From assembly GCF_020026925.1 (NCBI RefSeq), contig NZ_JAIQDW010000004.1, positions 124,001 to 188,000 on the forward strand: a DNA stretch of 64,000 nt, in the 5' to 3' direction. Below are positions 27,938-36,276 of the stretch, piece after piece (position 1 is the first letter of the stretch; each line of letters begins with the position of its first letter). Source of the DNA: Flavobacterium hibisci. Lineage in GTDB: Bacteria > Bacteroidota > Bacteroidia > Flavobacteriales > Flavobacteriaceae. Position numbers and translations under genes: made by a program. The notes beneath the pieces were generated by a model. It made no database searches and was not told where the DNA came from. It saw only the letters and a program-made list of their open reading frames with translations.

Positions 27938-28969
27938 TTAATTATTAAAAATCATCATAAACAACTCGTTACGATGAGAATTAAACATCGCATAAACAAA
28001 AATAGGAAAAAGCAAAACTGTGGATAAATTTAGCATTCGCAAGTTTTTGGCTTTGAAAAACTCCTTTAGAGGATACAGCATCATAGCAAATATAAAATAA
28101 GGAGAAAAACGAAAAGCTACGACTGGATTTATAAAATACGTTACTGCATAAAGAAGGAAAGTAGTAACTAAAATAGGATGCAGGATTTTTCTTTTATAAA
28201 AAAAATAAAATAAAATATATAAAAGAACAATGAATACAAAAAATAATTTGTGCATAATTCCAATGGTGACTATTCCAGCTGAATATATATTAATTTTAGA
28301 TATAATAGTTTGAAACTCTTCAAATGCAGACAAAAAAGGAATCAATATAAAGACAAACAAAAAAAGCAATAAAGGAAGAATTATAAGAATTCTAAAATAA
28401 TACCTATAATTATGAATAAAAGTAATCAAGAGTAGTGAAGAGCTTATATGCAACAATGGAGTAATTAAAACCAAATTAAATTTTTTGTTCCTAAAAGTAT
28501 AATAAAAGTATAATGCAAATAAGATATAGACTGGACCATTCCTTAACACAACGTATGTGATAACAAAGTAATAAAAAACAAATATTATCATTTTTTTGTA
28601 TAATTCAATGTCTTTTCTTAGTAATAACCAAACAAAAAACAAGGTTGAAATAGTAAAATTAAACCAATACATAGATATAAAAACAGTCTCTTTGATAGGT
28701 GTAAAAAGCTTAAAAAAAGAATAAACACTATAGAGATAAGGTTCATTTATGAAAAATGATAAAAGACTGGTAGGTTTATGAAAAATTTGAAAATTATAAT
28801 AAAGATAATAATCATTATTGTAATCCGCTTTTAACAGGATTCTTAAAAAAATAGAGGAAATGACAAAACATGCAATAGAAATTCTTTTTCTTGTTAAATT
28901 CTCACTATCAAAACAGCCTAAATAAAAGGATAAAAACACACACAATACAATAAATAACAATAGGATCAT
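27938..28969 (-). CDS. EpsG-like polysaccharide polymerase (polytopic membrane protein)
   Basis: The 343-residue protein is almost entirely hydrophobic helices with short polar loops. YNNDYYLYYNFQI in the first extracytoplasmic region and VLRNGPVYILFALYFYYTF resemble EpsG/Wzy-type polymerases. These often carry an early aromatic/Asp-rich loop and an RxG loop. Low sequence conservation of the family limits certainty. It is one of three polymerase-like proteins in the window. Its start overlaps the stop of the Amj-like gene by ATGA, so the two are probably made together, which suggests a flippase-polymerase pair. Confidence 0.68.
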   Translation of the reverse strand: MILLLFIVLCVFLSFYLGCFDSENLTRKRISIACFVISSIFLRILLKADYNNDYYLYYNFQIFHKPTSLLSFFINEPYLYSVYSFFKLFTPIKETVFISMYWFNFTISTLFFVWLLLRKDIELYKKMIIFVFYYFVITYVVLRNGPVYILFALYFYYTFRNKKFNLVLITPLLHISSSLLLITFIHNYRYYFRILIILPLLLFLFVFILIPFLSAFEEFQTIISKINIYSAGIVTIGIMHKLFFVFIVLLYILFYFFYKRKILHPILVTTFLLYAVTYFINPVVAFRFSPYFIFAMMLYPLKEFFKAKNLRMLNLSTVLLFPIFVYAMFNSHRNELFMMIFNN

Positions 28970-29676
28970 CTAATACAAATAAGAATTAAAACTAAAGTTA
29001 CATGAACTAAAATACGACTTGTAGTCAATATACGTATTTCTTTATGTCCTCCTCCATCATCAATTGCGCCCATAATTCCTGGATCTATAAATAAAATTAA
29101 TAGCATAGATCCGAACATATTAATTACCTGGGTAAAAGAACTAAGCATCAAAGCCTTTTGAGGAAAAGAAAAACTTACATAATATAAAAAAGTAATGCTT
29201 ATAGAAAATAAGAAACCTGCAATATAATTAGTTCCAAATAAAAGCCAATTATTGGACAAATATTTAATTTGAAAGGAGGGTGTGTTTTTTATTTCTTCTA
29301 ATTGGAAAGGTTTTGATTTTCCAAAAAAACGATTTAAAATTGTAATCACCTTTTTAGAAAAAAGCGAAGTGAATTTATAGGAATATAACGGCAGCAAGAA
29401 CACTATTACCAAAAAATGAGCCAATATCGTGATAAGCCATACTTCATTTTTATCTTTTATAGATTCGGTCACATAGGCCATAATGGGTATAAATATCAAA
29501 ATAAAACCTCTAGAGGAATATTGAAATATATTTATTAATGACAAAAGATATCGAATATTCTTACTATCCTGTATGTAATATTTAAAATGATAAACAGAAA
29601 CATCAATAAATATTGAAAAAGCATACGCTATAGCAGCTAGTGCAAACATAATTTCAAGTTTAAAATTCACATACAA
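28966..29676 (-). CDS. Amj-like (DUF2837) lipid-linked precursor flippase, putative
   Basis: The 236-residue protein has about six hydrophobic segments. Its pattern recalls the Amj family, known from Bacillus subtilis as an alternative lipid II flippase. LLSLINIFQYSSRGFILIF is followed by an amphipathic FTSLFSKKVITIL region. Near the end, SSFTQVINMFGSMLLILFID is followed by PGIMGAIDD and a conserved Arg. This match is from memory of the family, not from a search. The frame begins with TTG at 29674-29676; an ATG at 29647-29649 just before the first membrane segment is an alternative start. ATGA coupling to the EpsG-like gene supports a role in moving lipid-linked sugars. Confidence 0.6.
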   Translation of the reverse strand: MYVNFKLEIMFALAAIAYAFSIFIDVSVYHFKYYIQDSKNIRYLLSLINIFQYSSRGFILIFIPIMAYVTESIKDKNEVWLITILAHFLVIVFLLPLYSYKFTSLFSKKVITILNRFFGKSKPFQLEEIKNTPSFQIKYLSNNWLLFGTNYIAGFLFSISITFLYYVSFSFPQKALMLSSFTQVINMFGSMLLILFIDPGIMGAIDDGGGHKEIRILTTSRILVHVTLVLILICIR

Positions 29677-29774
29677 CGTATCTTTTCATATTCCATTTTA
29701 TTAAAAGTTAGCCATTAAGGTTTAAAATTGATTTACTAAAAAAATTAAAAGATCACTCATACTAAATACTAACG

Positions 29775-30920
29775 TTATTTATATTCAAAAAACCGTTCTA
29801 AAACTTTTTTAATCCTTTCTCTTTCTATTGTACTAAGATTAGATCCCGAAGGCAGACATAAACCGTTTGCAAATAAATTTTCTGCGACTTTCCCACCATA
29901 ATAAGAGCAATCTGCAAAAATAGGCTGCAAATGCATCGGTTTCCAAAGCGGACGGCTTTCAATATTTGCTAGTTCAAACGCAAGCCTTAATTGCTCACTC
30001 GTTTTACCGTTTGTTTTATCAGGATCAATAGTAATTGCAGAAAGCCAATGATTAGAAAAATAATCCTCACTTGGTTCCTTCAAAATATGGACGCCATCTA
30101 TATTTTGAAAGAAAATACTATAGAAAAAGTGCATTTCTCTTCTCAATTTTATGTGTTTATCTAGGACTTCCATTTGCCCACGACCTATGCCCGCACAAAC
30201 ATTGCTCATTCTATAATTATAACCAACTTCACTATGCTGATAGTGAGGTGCATTATCACGAGCTTGGGTTGAAAGAAAAACAGCTTTATCTTTTATTTCT
30301 TTATTTTTAGTAACTATAGCACCTCCTCCCGAAGTGGTAATAATTTTATTTCCATTAAAAGAAAGGATTGCAATATCTCCAAAAGTACCGCATTTTTGTT
30401 TTTTATAGTGGCTTCCTAACGCTTCAGCGCTGTCTTCTAAAACTGGAATTTCATATTTTGTAGCAACTGCATTAATCGCTTCTGCATTGTAAGGCATCCC
30501 ATAGAGGTGGACTGCAATAATAGCTTTGGGTTTTTTACCTTTAGCAACTCTATCAATGATAGCTTGTTCTAGTGATTCTGAGCACATATTCCATGTTTCA
30601 GTTTCGCTATCTACAAAAACAGGAGTGGCCCCTAGATACATAATTGGATTTGCAGAAGCCGAAAAAGTCATACTTTGACAAATTACCTCATCTCCTGCTT
30701 TTACGTCTAATAAAATTAGACCTAAATGAATTGCTGCTGTTCCTGAGCTTAAGACCCCCACATAAGAATTCTTGCCTAAATAATTTTCTAAATCCGCTTC
30801 CAATCCATTTACATTAGGGCCTAAAGGCGCTATCCAATTGGTATCAAAAGCTTCGTTAACAAATTTTTGTTCGTTTCCTCCCATATGAGGTGAAGAAAGC
30901 CAAATTTTAGAATTATTCAA
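29775..30920 (-). CDS. PLP-dependent sugar 4-aminotransferase, DegT/DnrJ/EryC1 (PglE-like)
   Basis: The protein is a fold-type I aminotransferase that puts an amino group on a 4-keto nucleotide sugar. KIWLSSPHMGGNEQKFVNEA is typical of PglE-like enzymes. GVLSSGTAAIHLGL binds PLP phosphate, VLEDSAEALGSHY carries the PLP-contacting Asp, and the PLP lysine is in SFNGNKIITTSGGG (Lys192 from the start used here). I chose a TTG start at 30918-30920, giving MNNSKIWLSSPHM (381 residues), 4 bases after the preceding stop. The ATG at 30963-30965 would overlap the acetyltransferase gene by 41 bases and add 15 residues. It would act on the PglF product. Confidence 0.9.
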   Translation of the reverse strand: MNNSKIWLSSPHMGGNEQKFVNEAFDTNWIAPLGPNVNGLEADLENYLGKNSYVGVLSSGTAAIHLGLILLDVKAGDEVICQSMTFSASANPIMYLGATPVFVDSETETWNMCSESLEQAIIDRVAKGKKPKAIIAVHLYGMPYNAEAINAVATKYEIPVLEDSAEALGSHYKKQKCGTFGDIAILSFNGNKIITTSGGGAIVTKNKEIKDKAVFLSTQARDNAPHYQHSEVGYNYRMSNVCAGIGRGQMEVLDKHIKLRREMHFFYSIFFQNIDGVHILKEPSEDYFSNHWLSAITIDPDKTNGKTSEQLRLAFELANIESRPLWKPMHLQPIFADCSYYGGKVAENLFANGLCLPSGSNLSTIERERIKKVLERFFEYK

Positions 30921-30924
30921 TTTA

Positions 30925-31575
30925 TTAAAATATTTTTTTGGCAGGATTTCCAAAGTACGTCCCAACCTGTTTTATTGATTTTATTACAACAGAACCCGCT
31001 CCAATTCTTGTATTATCTGGAACCTTAACACCTGGTAATATAACTGCATTAGAGCCTATGAACACATTATTTCCAATAATAGCTCCTCCTCCAATATCAA
31101 CATTTGCCATAATACTGGTAAAATCACCAATAACTACATCATGCCCAATTTGAGATCCATTATTAATAAAAACCAAATCACCAATAGATGTATCGCATGA
31201 AACAATTGAATACGGATGCATCACCAAGCCTTTTCCATAAGTAGTTCTTTCGCCAATGTAGCAAGATTCATGAATGAAATTAGAAATATGCACAGAAAAA
31301 TCTAATGCGTTTTTTAAAAATCTTTTTTTAGTTTCTACATTAGAAATCGCAAAAATTACAGATTGATTTTTCTTAATGAAATTTATATCAACTTTACCTA
31401 AAATTTTTAAATCTGTAGTAAAACTATCTAATGCATTCAAATTATCATCTAAAAAACCTATAATTTTAGTATCTAAATCTTTTTTTGAAGTATTATGCCA
31501 GCTCACAATTTCTCTTGCAAGTCCGCCAGCACCGATAATAATAATTTCTGAATTATTGAATTGAATATCCTCCAT
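30925..31575 (-). CDS. Left-handed beta-helix N-acyltransferase, PglD-like
   Basis: The 216-residue protein has the two-part PglD layout. An N-terminal Rossmann-like domain binds the UDP-sugar (EIIIIGAGGLAREIVSW, GFLDDN), and a C-terminal left-handed beta-helix of hexapeptide repeats follows (GERTTYGKGLVMHPYSIV, IGNNVFIGSNAVILPGVKV). His145 in NNGSQIGHDVVIGDF is at the catalytic-base position. Known members acetylate the 4-amino group of the bacillosamine precursor with acetyl-CoA. Here a dedicated ACP and two KASIII genes follow upstream in the same operon, so the donor may be a longer acyl group; that is inference. The ATG overlaps the SDR gene by 23 bases. Confidence 0.9.
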   Translation of the reverse strand: MEDIQFNNSEIIIIGAGGLAREIVSWHNTSKKDLDTKIIGFLDDNLNALDSFTTDLKILGKVDINFIKKNQSVIFAISNVETKKRFLKNALDFSVHISNFIHESCYIGERTTYGKGLVMHPYSIVSCDTSIGDLVFINNGSQIGHDVVIGDFTSIMANVDIGGGAIIGNNVFIGSNAVILPGVKVPDNTRIGAGSVVIKSIKQVGTYFGNPAKKIF

Positions 31576-32290
31576 CTATTTTAATATTTTGCCCAGTAAT
31601 CCATTTACTATTATCCGAAAGCAAAAAAGAAATTATTGGTACAACATCTTCAACATCACCAATTCCTAAGGGATGCATTTGCTTAATTCTTTCGATGTTA
31701 CTCTCTTCAATTTGCGAAAATAATTTTTGTGTCATTGGCGTATTTACGACTCCTGGCGAAACTGCATTTACTCTAAATTTTCTTTTTGCTAATTCTAGTG
31801 CTGATGATTTTACCACTCCGAGAACAGCAGATTTTGTAGCACAATAACCTATTTTTCCTGGTTGCCCCAATTCTCCCATTACTGATGAAATGAAAACTAT
31901 ACTTGCGCCGTCATTAGAATATTTCTTTTTAGAGAAGGAACGTAGTAATTCAATACCAGAAAAAACATTGATATTGAATATTTTACTAACACTTTCAGGA
32001 TTATACATTGTTAACGGAAGTGTTTCTTCCATACCAGCACAATGAACAAATCCATCAAATTTATTTGCAGCAAGTGATTCTTCAAATATTTTTGGATAAG
32101 ATGCAAATTCAGTTAAATCTAATGATACAAATTTTAAAGCACTTTCAAACTGATTTTGTAAACCTGTAATTTTGCTTTCATCTCTTCCAACAGCAATTAC
32201 ATTACAATTATTATTTAATAAAAATTCACAAAGCGCCAAACCTATTCCAGAAGTCGCACCTGTTATTAGTATTTTTTTTTCTTTTATCAT
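31553..32290 (-). CDS. Short-chain dehydrogenase/reductase, FabG-like
   Basis: The 245-residue classical SDR has the NAD(P) motif ITGATSGIGLALCEF, the HCAGMEE strand, the catalytic Ser in VFISSVMG, and Tyr/Lys in GYCATKSAVLG. VNAVSPGVVNTPM and WITGQNIKIDGGYS complete the pattern. Such enzymes reduce 3-ketoacyl-ACP or sugar ketones. Because it sits between a Rieske oxygenase and a PglD-like acyltransferase, and close to two KASIII genes and an ACP, reduction of a ketoacyl-ACP made by the KASIII enzymes is the most economical reading. A sugar reductase role is not excluded. It starts within the Rieske stop codon (TAATG). Confidence 0.88.
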   Translation of the reverse strand: MIKEKKILITGATSGIGLALCEFLLNNNCNVIAVGRDESKITGLQNQFESALKFVSLDLTEFASYPKIFEESLAANKFDGFVHCAGMEETLPLTMYNPESVSKIFNINVFSGIELLRSFSKKKYSNDGASIVFISSVMGELGQPGKIGYCATKSAVLGVVKSSALELAKRKFRVNAVSPGVVNTPMTQKLFSQIEESNIERIKQMHPLGIGDVEDVVPIISFLLSDNSKWITGQNIKIDGGYSIQ

Positions 32291-33366
32291 TATAAAAATT
32301 CTTTATATTTTTTCTGAAAATAAAGTACTCTTTCTTCTTCTTGGCTTAATTCGCCATCATATGATGAGAATTTTACACCTTTTTGAACCTGTTGACAAAT
32401 AGCTTTGTCTTCGTCAAAAACTTTTCTATTGAAATCAACTAAACTGTCTTCGTACATTTTTTCAACTGGACTTACTTTTCCTGACTCTTCTTTTTTAGTA
32501 ATAAATACATAGCTTTTAAATAAAGTTGTATTCTCATCTATCGGGATAATATGTGATAAATTAAATGATATTCCATAAGTAGAAGAAATTAAAATATTAG
32601 GAAACAAAATTAAATGTTTATAACCTTTTATTTTATAGTCTCTTACTTGAAATGGCCGATGTACTTTTTCTTGTTTTCCTTCATTTTCTTGTAGTAAAAC
32701 ATCAGCATCCCAACGAGAATGATTTTCAGAAAAAGTAAATTCTAAACCTTTGGCACCTAATTTCTGAAAAGTTTCAGAATGGATCAAAGCAACATGATAA
32801 CTTTCTAAAGTATTTTCAACTACAATTTTCCAATTTGAAGTAATTTCAATTTCATTTAAATCAACTAATTTTCCAAAATTTTTAGACATTTTTTCAACAT
32901 CTGAATAAAAATTTCCTAAATAATCTTGCAACGAAATTTCATCTGAATTTATTTTCAAAAAAACTAAAGTCCCACAAATTTCAACTGAAAATTCTTCTAA
33001 TTTAAGGCATTCTAACTCCTCTTTTGTAAAACTAAAAAATGGTTTTTTAGGAATTCCGAATGGAATACCTTTATCATTATAAGCCCAGCCGTGATAAGGA
33101 CACATTAACGGACGATTGCCTTTTTCTACAGTTTGAATCAAGGAGTGTCTGTGCGAACAAACGTTTTTGAAAGCTCTAATTATTCCTTTAAGATTTTGAA
33201 CCACAACCGGAGTTCCAGAAATATTAGAAACTACAAAATCATTAACTTCAGAAAAGTCAGAAGTAAACCCTACAAAGTTCCAAATTTGAGAAAAAAGATC
33301 TACTTTTTCTTTTTCGAAAACGTCCTTTTCAAAATATTCGTTTGGTTTTATTAAAGCTTTCATCAA
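32290..33366 (-). CDS. Rieske non-haem iron oxygenase, alpha-subunit-like
   Basis: The 358-residue protein has a Rieske [2Fe-2S] domain with Cys70-Ser-His72 and Cys89-Pro-Tyr-His92. A catalytic domain follows whose iron-binding stretch is ENTLESYHVALIH, with His191 and His196. Glu188 occupies the place where most relatives have Asp, as recalled for carnitine-type Rieske oxygenases. Such enzymes hydroxylate or desaturate using O2 and need a reductase, which is not encoded nearby. In a glycan operon it most likely oxidises the acyl chain or the sugar; the substrate is unknown. It lies 3 bases after KASIII in transcription and overlaps the SDR start. Confidence 0.9.
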   Translation of the reverse strand: MMKALIKPNEYFEKDVFEKEKVDLFSQIWNFVGFTSDFSEVNDFVVSNISGTPVVVQNLKGIIRAFKNVCSHRHSLIQTVEKGNRPLMCPYHGWAYNDKGIPFGIPKKPFFSFTKEELECLKLEEFSVEICGTLVFLKINSDEISLQDYLGNFYSDVEKMSKNFGKLVDLNEIEITSNWKIVVENTLESYHVALIHSETFQKLGAKGLEFTFSENHSRWDADVLLQENEGKQEKVHRPFQVRDYKIKGYKHLILFPNILISSTYGISFNLSHIIPIDENTTLFKSYVFITKKEESGKVSPVEKMYEDSLVDFNRKVFDEDKAICQQVQKGVKFSSYDGELSQEEERVLYFQKKYKEFL

Positions 33367-33369
33367 CTA

Positions 33370-34422
33370 TTATATTTCTGTTATATTAAAAATATGAGCT
33401 TTAGACACATCAATTATGCAATTACCCCAATTTAACCCTGAACCATATCCACTCATTAGAATTTTTTTAGACTTTTTCAATTCTTCTTCTTTAGAACAAA
33501 TTAAAAGTGGAATTGAAACACCACTTGTATTTCCAAAATCTTGAATATTTATAAGCATCTTTTCGGAAGAAATTTGCAACTGGGAAGCGATTTGCTTAAT
33601 TATAAATTGATTGGATTGGTGCAATAAAAAGTAATCTATTGAGTCTTTAGACGTACTTGCTCTTTGAAATAAATTCTCTATACTTCCTGAAATTTCTCTT
33701 AATGTAAAATCAAAAACTTTAGGACCATCCATAGATAGATTTAATTTTGATTTTTGATTACCTTTTTCATCAGTTACCACATCAAAACTTTCTTTAGTGA
33801 TCCCATTACGGTAACCACCATCTGGAATTTGAATTGCCGTGGCATTTAATCCGTCAGAAAAAAAATTAAAAAAAGATTTCATATTCTCATCATCTGAATT
33901 TTGAATTAATATAGCAGAAGCACCATCTCCAAAAAGCATCGACGTACTCCTATCATTATTTGATAAAATTTTTGATAAGGTTTCTGCAACAATAAAAAGC
34001 ACTTTACCATTTTTTATTGTTTTTGCCAAAGCAAAAGCTGTGCTTAAGCCTTGAATAAATCCTGCACAACCTGCATTAATGTCCAAACACAATATTTCTT
34101 TTTTTAGGCCTAATCTAGATTGAAGAATATTTGACGTAAAAGGTATCTTAAAATCAGAGGTTTGGCTCAAGAAAATCAAACAATCAATTTCTTCTTTTTG
34201 AAGAGCATATTGGCTAAATAAATCTAATGCAGCAACATAACCAAGATCAGATGCTGTGACATTTTCATCTGCCCAGCGTCTTTCTACAATTCCTACTGTT
34301 TTTTCAAAAATTCTTAATTCCTTTGCTGATAATAACTCTCCAAAAGTATCATTTGAAATTTTTCTTTTAGGGACACAAGCTGAAATTGCCTTTATTTCTA
34401 CTCCACTAAACTCTTGAAACAT
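33370..34422 (-). CDS. Beta-ketoacyl-ACP synthase III-like enzyme (KASIII, first copy)
   Basis: The 350-residue thiolase-fold protein keeps the KASIII triad: Cys119 in DINAGCAGFIQGL, His268 in YFLLHQSNQ and Asn298 in DFGNTSGVSIP. GDGASAILIQ is also typical. KASIII enzymes condense an acyl-CoA or acyl starter with malonyl-ACP. The start is the ATG at 34420-34422, one base after the ACP stop; an ATG 24 bases further would run into the ACP gene. It is clearly diverged from the second KASIII at 34666-35670, so they are likely to act on different substrates rather than being a recent duplication. Confidence 0.92.
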   Translation of the reverse strand: MFQEFSGVEIKAISACVPKRKISNDTFGELLSAKELRIFEKTVGIVERRWADENVTASDLGYVAALDLFSQYALQKEEIDCLIFLSQTSDFKIPFTSNILQSRLGLKKEILCLDINAGCAGFIQGLSTAFALAKTIKNGKVLFIVAETLSKILSNNDRSTSMLFGDGASAILIQNSDDENMKSFFNFFSDGLNATAIQIPDGGYRNGITKESFDVVTDEKGNQKSKLNLSMDGPKVFDFTLREISGSIENLFQRASTSKDSIDYFLLHQSNQFIIKQIASQLQISSEKMLINIQDFGNTSGVSIPLLICSKEEELKKSKKILMSGYGSGLNWGNCIIDVSKAHIFNITEI

Positions 34423-34423
34423 A

Positions 34424-34654
34424 TTAATTAAATTTATCCAACCCAATTCTTTCTATTAAAGAGTCAATGGTTGTAATTTCTTTTAAATCATCTGCGTTTA
34501 AAGTAATGTTAAATTCATTAGAGATATAACCAATCAATACCATTGCAGTCATAGAATCCCACTCATCTAAATCTTTAAGATTTGTAGTGTTTTCTAATGT
34601 AGTTTCGATCTCTAATTCTTCTGCTAATCCTAAAATGAATTCATTTTTATTCAT
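34424..34654 (-). CDS. Acyl carrier protein
   Basis: The 76-residue acidic protein has the carrier motif EWDSMTAMVLIGYI, with Ser34 as the predicted phosphopantetheine attachment site. It is followed by the helix III region DDLKEITTIDSLIERI. Its length and helix pattern match stand-alone ACPs. It lies between two KASIII genes with gaps of 1 and 11 bases, which marks it as a dedicated carrier for the acyl group built here and not the general fatty-acid ACP. Confidence 0.93.
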   Translation of the reverse strand: MNKNEFILGLAEELEIETTLENTTNLKDLDEWDSMTAMVLIGYISNEFNITLNADDLKEITTIDSLIERIGLDKFN

Positions 34655-34665
34655 AATTCTATGTT

Positions 34666-35670
34666 TTATAATTTATTTTTAATTTTTATCAATCCTCCTG
34701 ACCAAGAAAGGCCGACACCGAATCCAACAATAGCAATTGTTGTTTCTTTTTCTATAGATTGACTGTACTTCTTTAAAGCAATTGGAATGGTACATGAAAC
34801 TGTGTTCCCTCCATCTTCTAAATCAATGAAAAAATTCTCAGTTACAATTTTTAATCTTTTGCGAATAAAATTAAGCATAAAAGCATTTGCTTGATGAAAA
34901 ACAAATTGATTTATATTTTCTGTTTTTACATTGTTTTTTTCTAAAATTTCCTTTGTAAAATTAGGAATCACTTCACTTGTAAAGTTAAATACCTCAGGTC
35001 CGTTCATGTACAAATGATTATCTGTATAGGTATTGTCTGTCCCGTAGACAATTTCAGGTGATTGTGGATCAAATTGAAATCGAGAAGCACCGTTTTTCAC
35101 AATAAGTTTGTCATATCCTGAACCATCAGTCCCAAAAAGGAATTCACCTAAACCCTCAATTTCATCAAAAGAGAGTAAAGTAGCCGTTGCAGCATCACCG
35201 AAAATAGCTCTATTGGATTTGTCTTTCGGATGAAGGTATTTAGAATAAGTTTCTGCCGTTACTAATAACACGTTTTTAACTTGTCCAGAAGTAATTAATC
35301 CTTTTGCTAAACTAACTCCATAAGTAAAACCTGAACACCCTAAATTAAAATCTAATGCGCCTATATTTTTTTTTAACCCTAACTTATTTTGCAAGACACA
35401 AGCTGTTGTGGGTAAAAAATATTCTGGGCTTTGCGTACAATATAGAACATAATCTATTTCTTGACGATCTTGAGATTCAAAAAGTTTTTCACAAACTTGA
35501 ACAGCCAAATCAAGAGCAGTCTCTTTTTCGCCTACCCAATATCGATTCTTAATTCCCACCTTCACTTCAAATTTGGAAAAATCGTAATTATGAAATTCTC
35601 TAACCAAGTCTTCGTTAGTAACTTTGTTTTTTGGATAAACATATTCTATTGCTTTTATAATAGCTCCCAT
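34666..35670 (-). CDS. Beta-ketoacyl-ACP synthase III-like enzyme (KASIII, second copy)
   Basis: The 334-residue protein has the complete KASIII triad: Cys112 in DFNLGCSGFTYGVSLA, His259 in QFVFHQANAFML and Asn289 in DGGNTVSCTIP. IFGDAATATLLSF is conserved. In the direction of transcription it precedes the ACP and the first KASIII. The two enzymes with one ACP could perform two successive two-carbon extensions, which would give a C6 chain from acetyl. This is inference from gene count. The gene is 1 base from the PglC-like gene. Confidence 0.92.
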   Translation of the reverse strand: MGAIIKAIEYVYPKNKVTNEDLVREFHNYDFSKFEVKVGIKNRYWVGEKETALDLAVQVCEKLFESQDRQEIDYVLYCTQSPEYFLPTTACVLQNKLGLKKNIGALDFNLGCSGFTYGVSLAKGLITSGQVKNVLLVTAETYSKYLHPKDKSNRAIFGDAATATLLSFDEIEGLGEFLFGTDGSGYDKLIVKNGASRFQFDPQSPEIVYGTDNTYTDNHLYMNGPEVFNFTSEVIPNFTKEILEKNNVKTENINQFVFHQANAFMLNFIRKRLKIVTENFFIDLEDGGNTVSCTIPIALKKYSQSIEKETTIAIVGFGVGLSWSGGLIKIKNKL

Positions 35671-35671
35671 A

Positions 35672-36274
35672 TTAATTTCCTTTAAATGCTTCTGTTGTTA
35701 CTTGACCTTGCATATTAATACCTTCTCTGAAAAACACTTTTTTTACTGTTAAAAAAAATATTTTTAAATCTAACATTAAACTAGTATTATCAACATACCA
35801 AACATCATATTCAAATTTCTTTTCCCAAGAAATTGCATTACGCCCATTAACTTGTGCCCAACCTGTAATACCTGGTTTTACTTCATGCCTTCTTTTCTGA
35901 AAATCAGAATATAACTTGAGGTATTGAGGAAGCAATGGTCTGGGACCTATCAGACTCATATCTCCTTTAATGACATTCAATAATTGTGGAATTTCATCCA
36001 AAGATGTTTTACGAACAAAAGAGCCAACAGCCGTTAATCTTTCGCTATCTGAAAGTAAATTTCCGCCTGCATCTTTTTTATCATTCATTGTTTTGAATTT
36101 AATAATTTTAAAGATTTCTCCATTCTTACCAGGACGTAACTGAAAGAAAAAAGGTTTTCCTTGATTGGCAAAAAACAAACTAATAGTCACTATTATTAAT
36201 ATTGGACTTAATAATAGTAATCCAAATAAAGAACTAACAAAATCAATCATTCTTTTAATAAAGCTATTATACAT
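35672..36274 (-). CDS. Initiating phosphoglycosyl transferase, PglC-like
   Basis: The 200-residue protein has only the minimal catalytic domain of the monotopic sugar transferase family. One N-terminal re-entrant membrane helix (FVSSLFGLLLLSPILIIVT) is followed by FFFQLRPGKNGEIFKIIKFK, and the Asp93-Glu94 catalytic dyad lies in KTSLDEIPQLLNVIKGDMS. GPRPLLPQY and GITGWAQVNGRNA follow. This short form, without the WbaP-type N-terminal domain, is that of PglC, which links bacillosamine phosphate to undecaprenyl phosphate. It is the only initiating transferase seen in the window, next to the acyl and bacillosamine genes. Confidence 0.93.
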   Translation of the reverse strand: MYNSFIKRMIDFVSSLFGLLLLSPILIIVTISLFFANQGKPFFFQLRPGKNGEIFKIIKFKTMNDKKDAGGNLLSDSERLTAVGSFVRKTSLDEIPQLLNVIKGDMSLIGPRPLLPQYLKLYSDFQKRRHEVKPGITGWAQVNGRNAISWEKKFEYDVWYVDNTSLMLDLKIFFLTVKKVFFREGINMQGQVTTEAFKGN

Positions 36275-36276
36275 AT

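Noticed and set aside
33370..35670. The two KASIII genes as a recent tandem duplication
   Set aside because: The translations share only family motifs, differ in length and are separated by an ACP gene, so separate functions are more likely than duplication.
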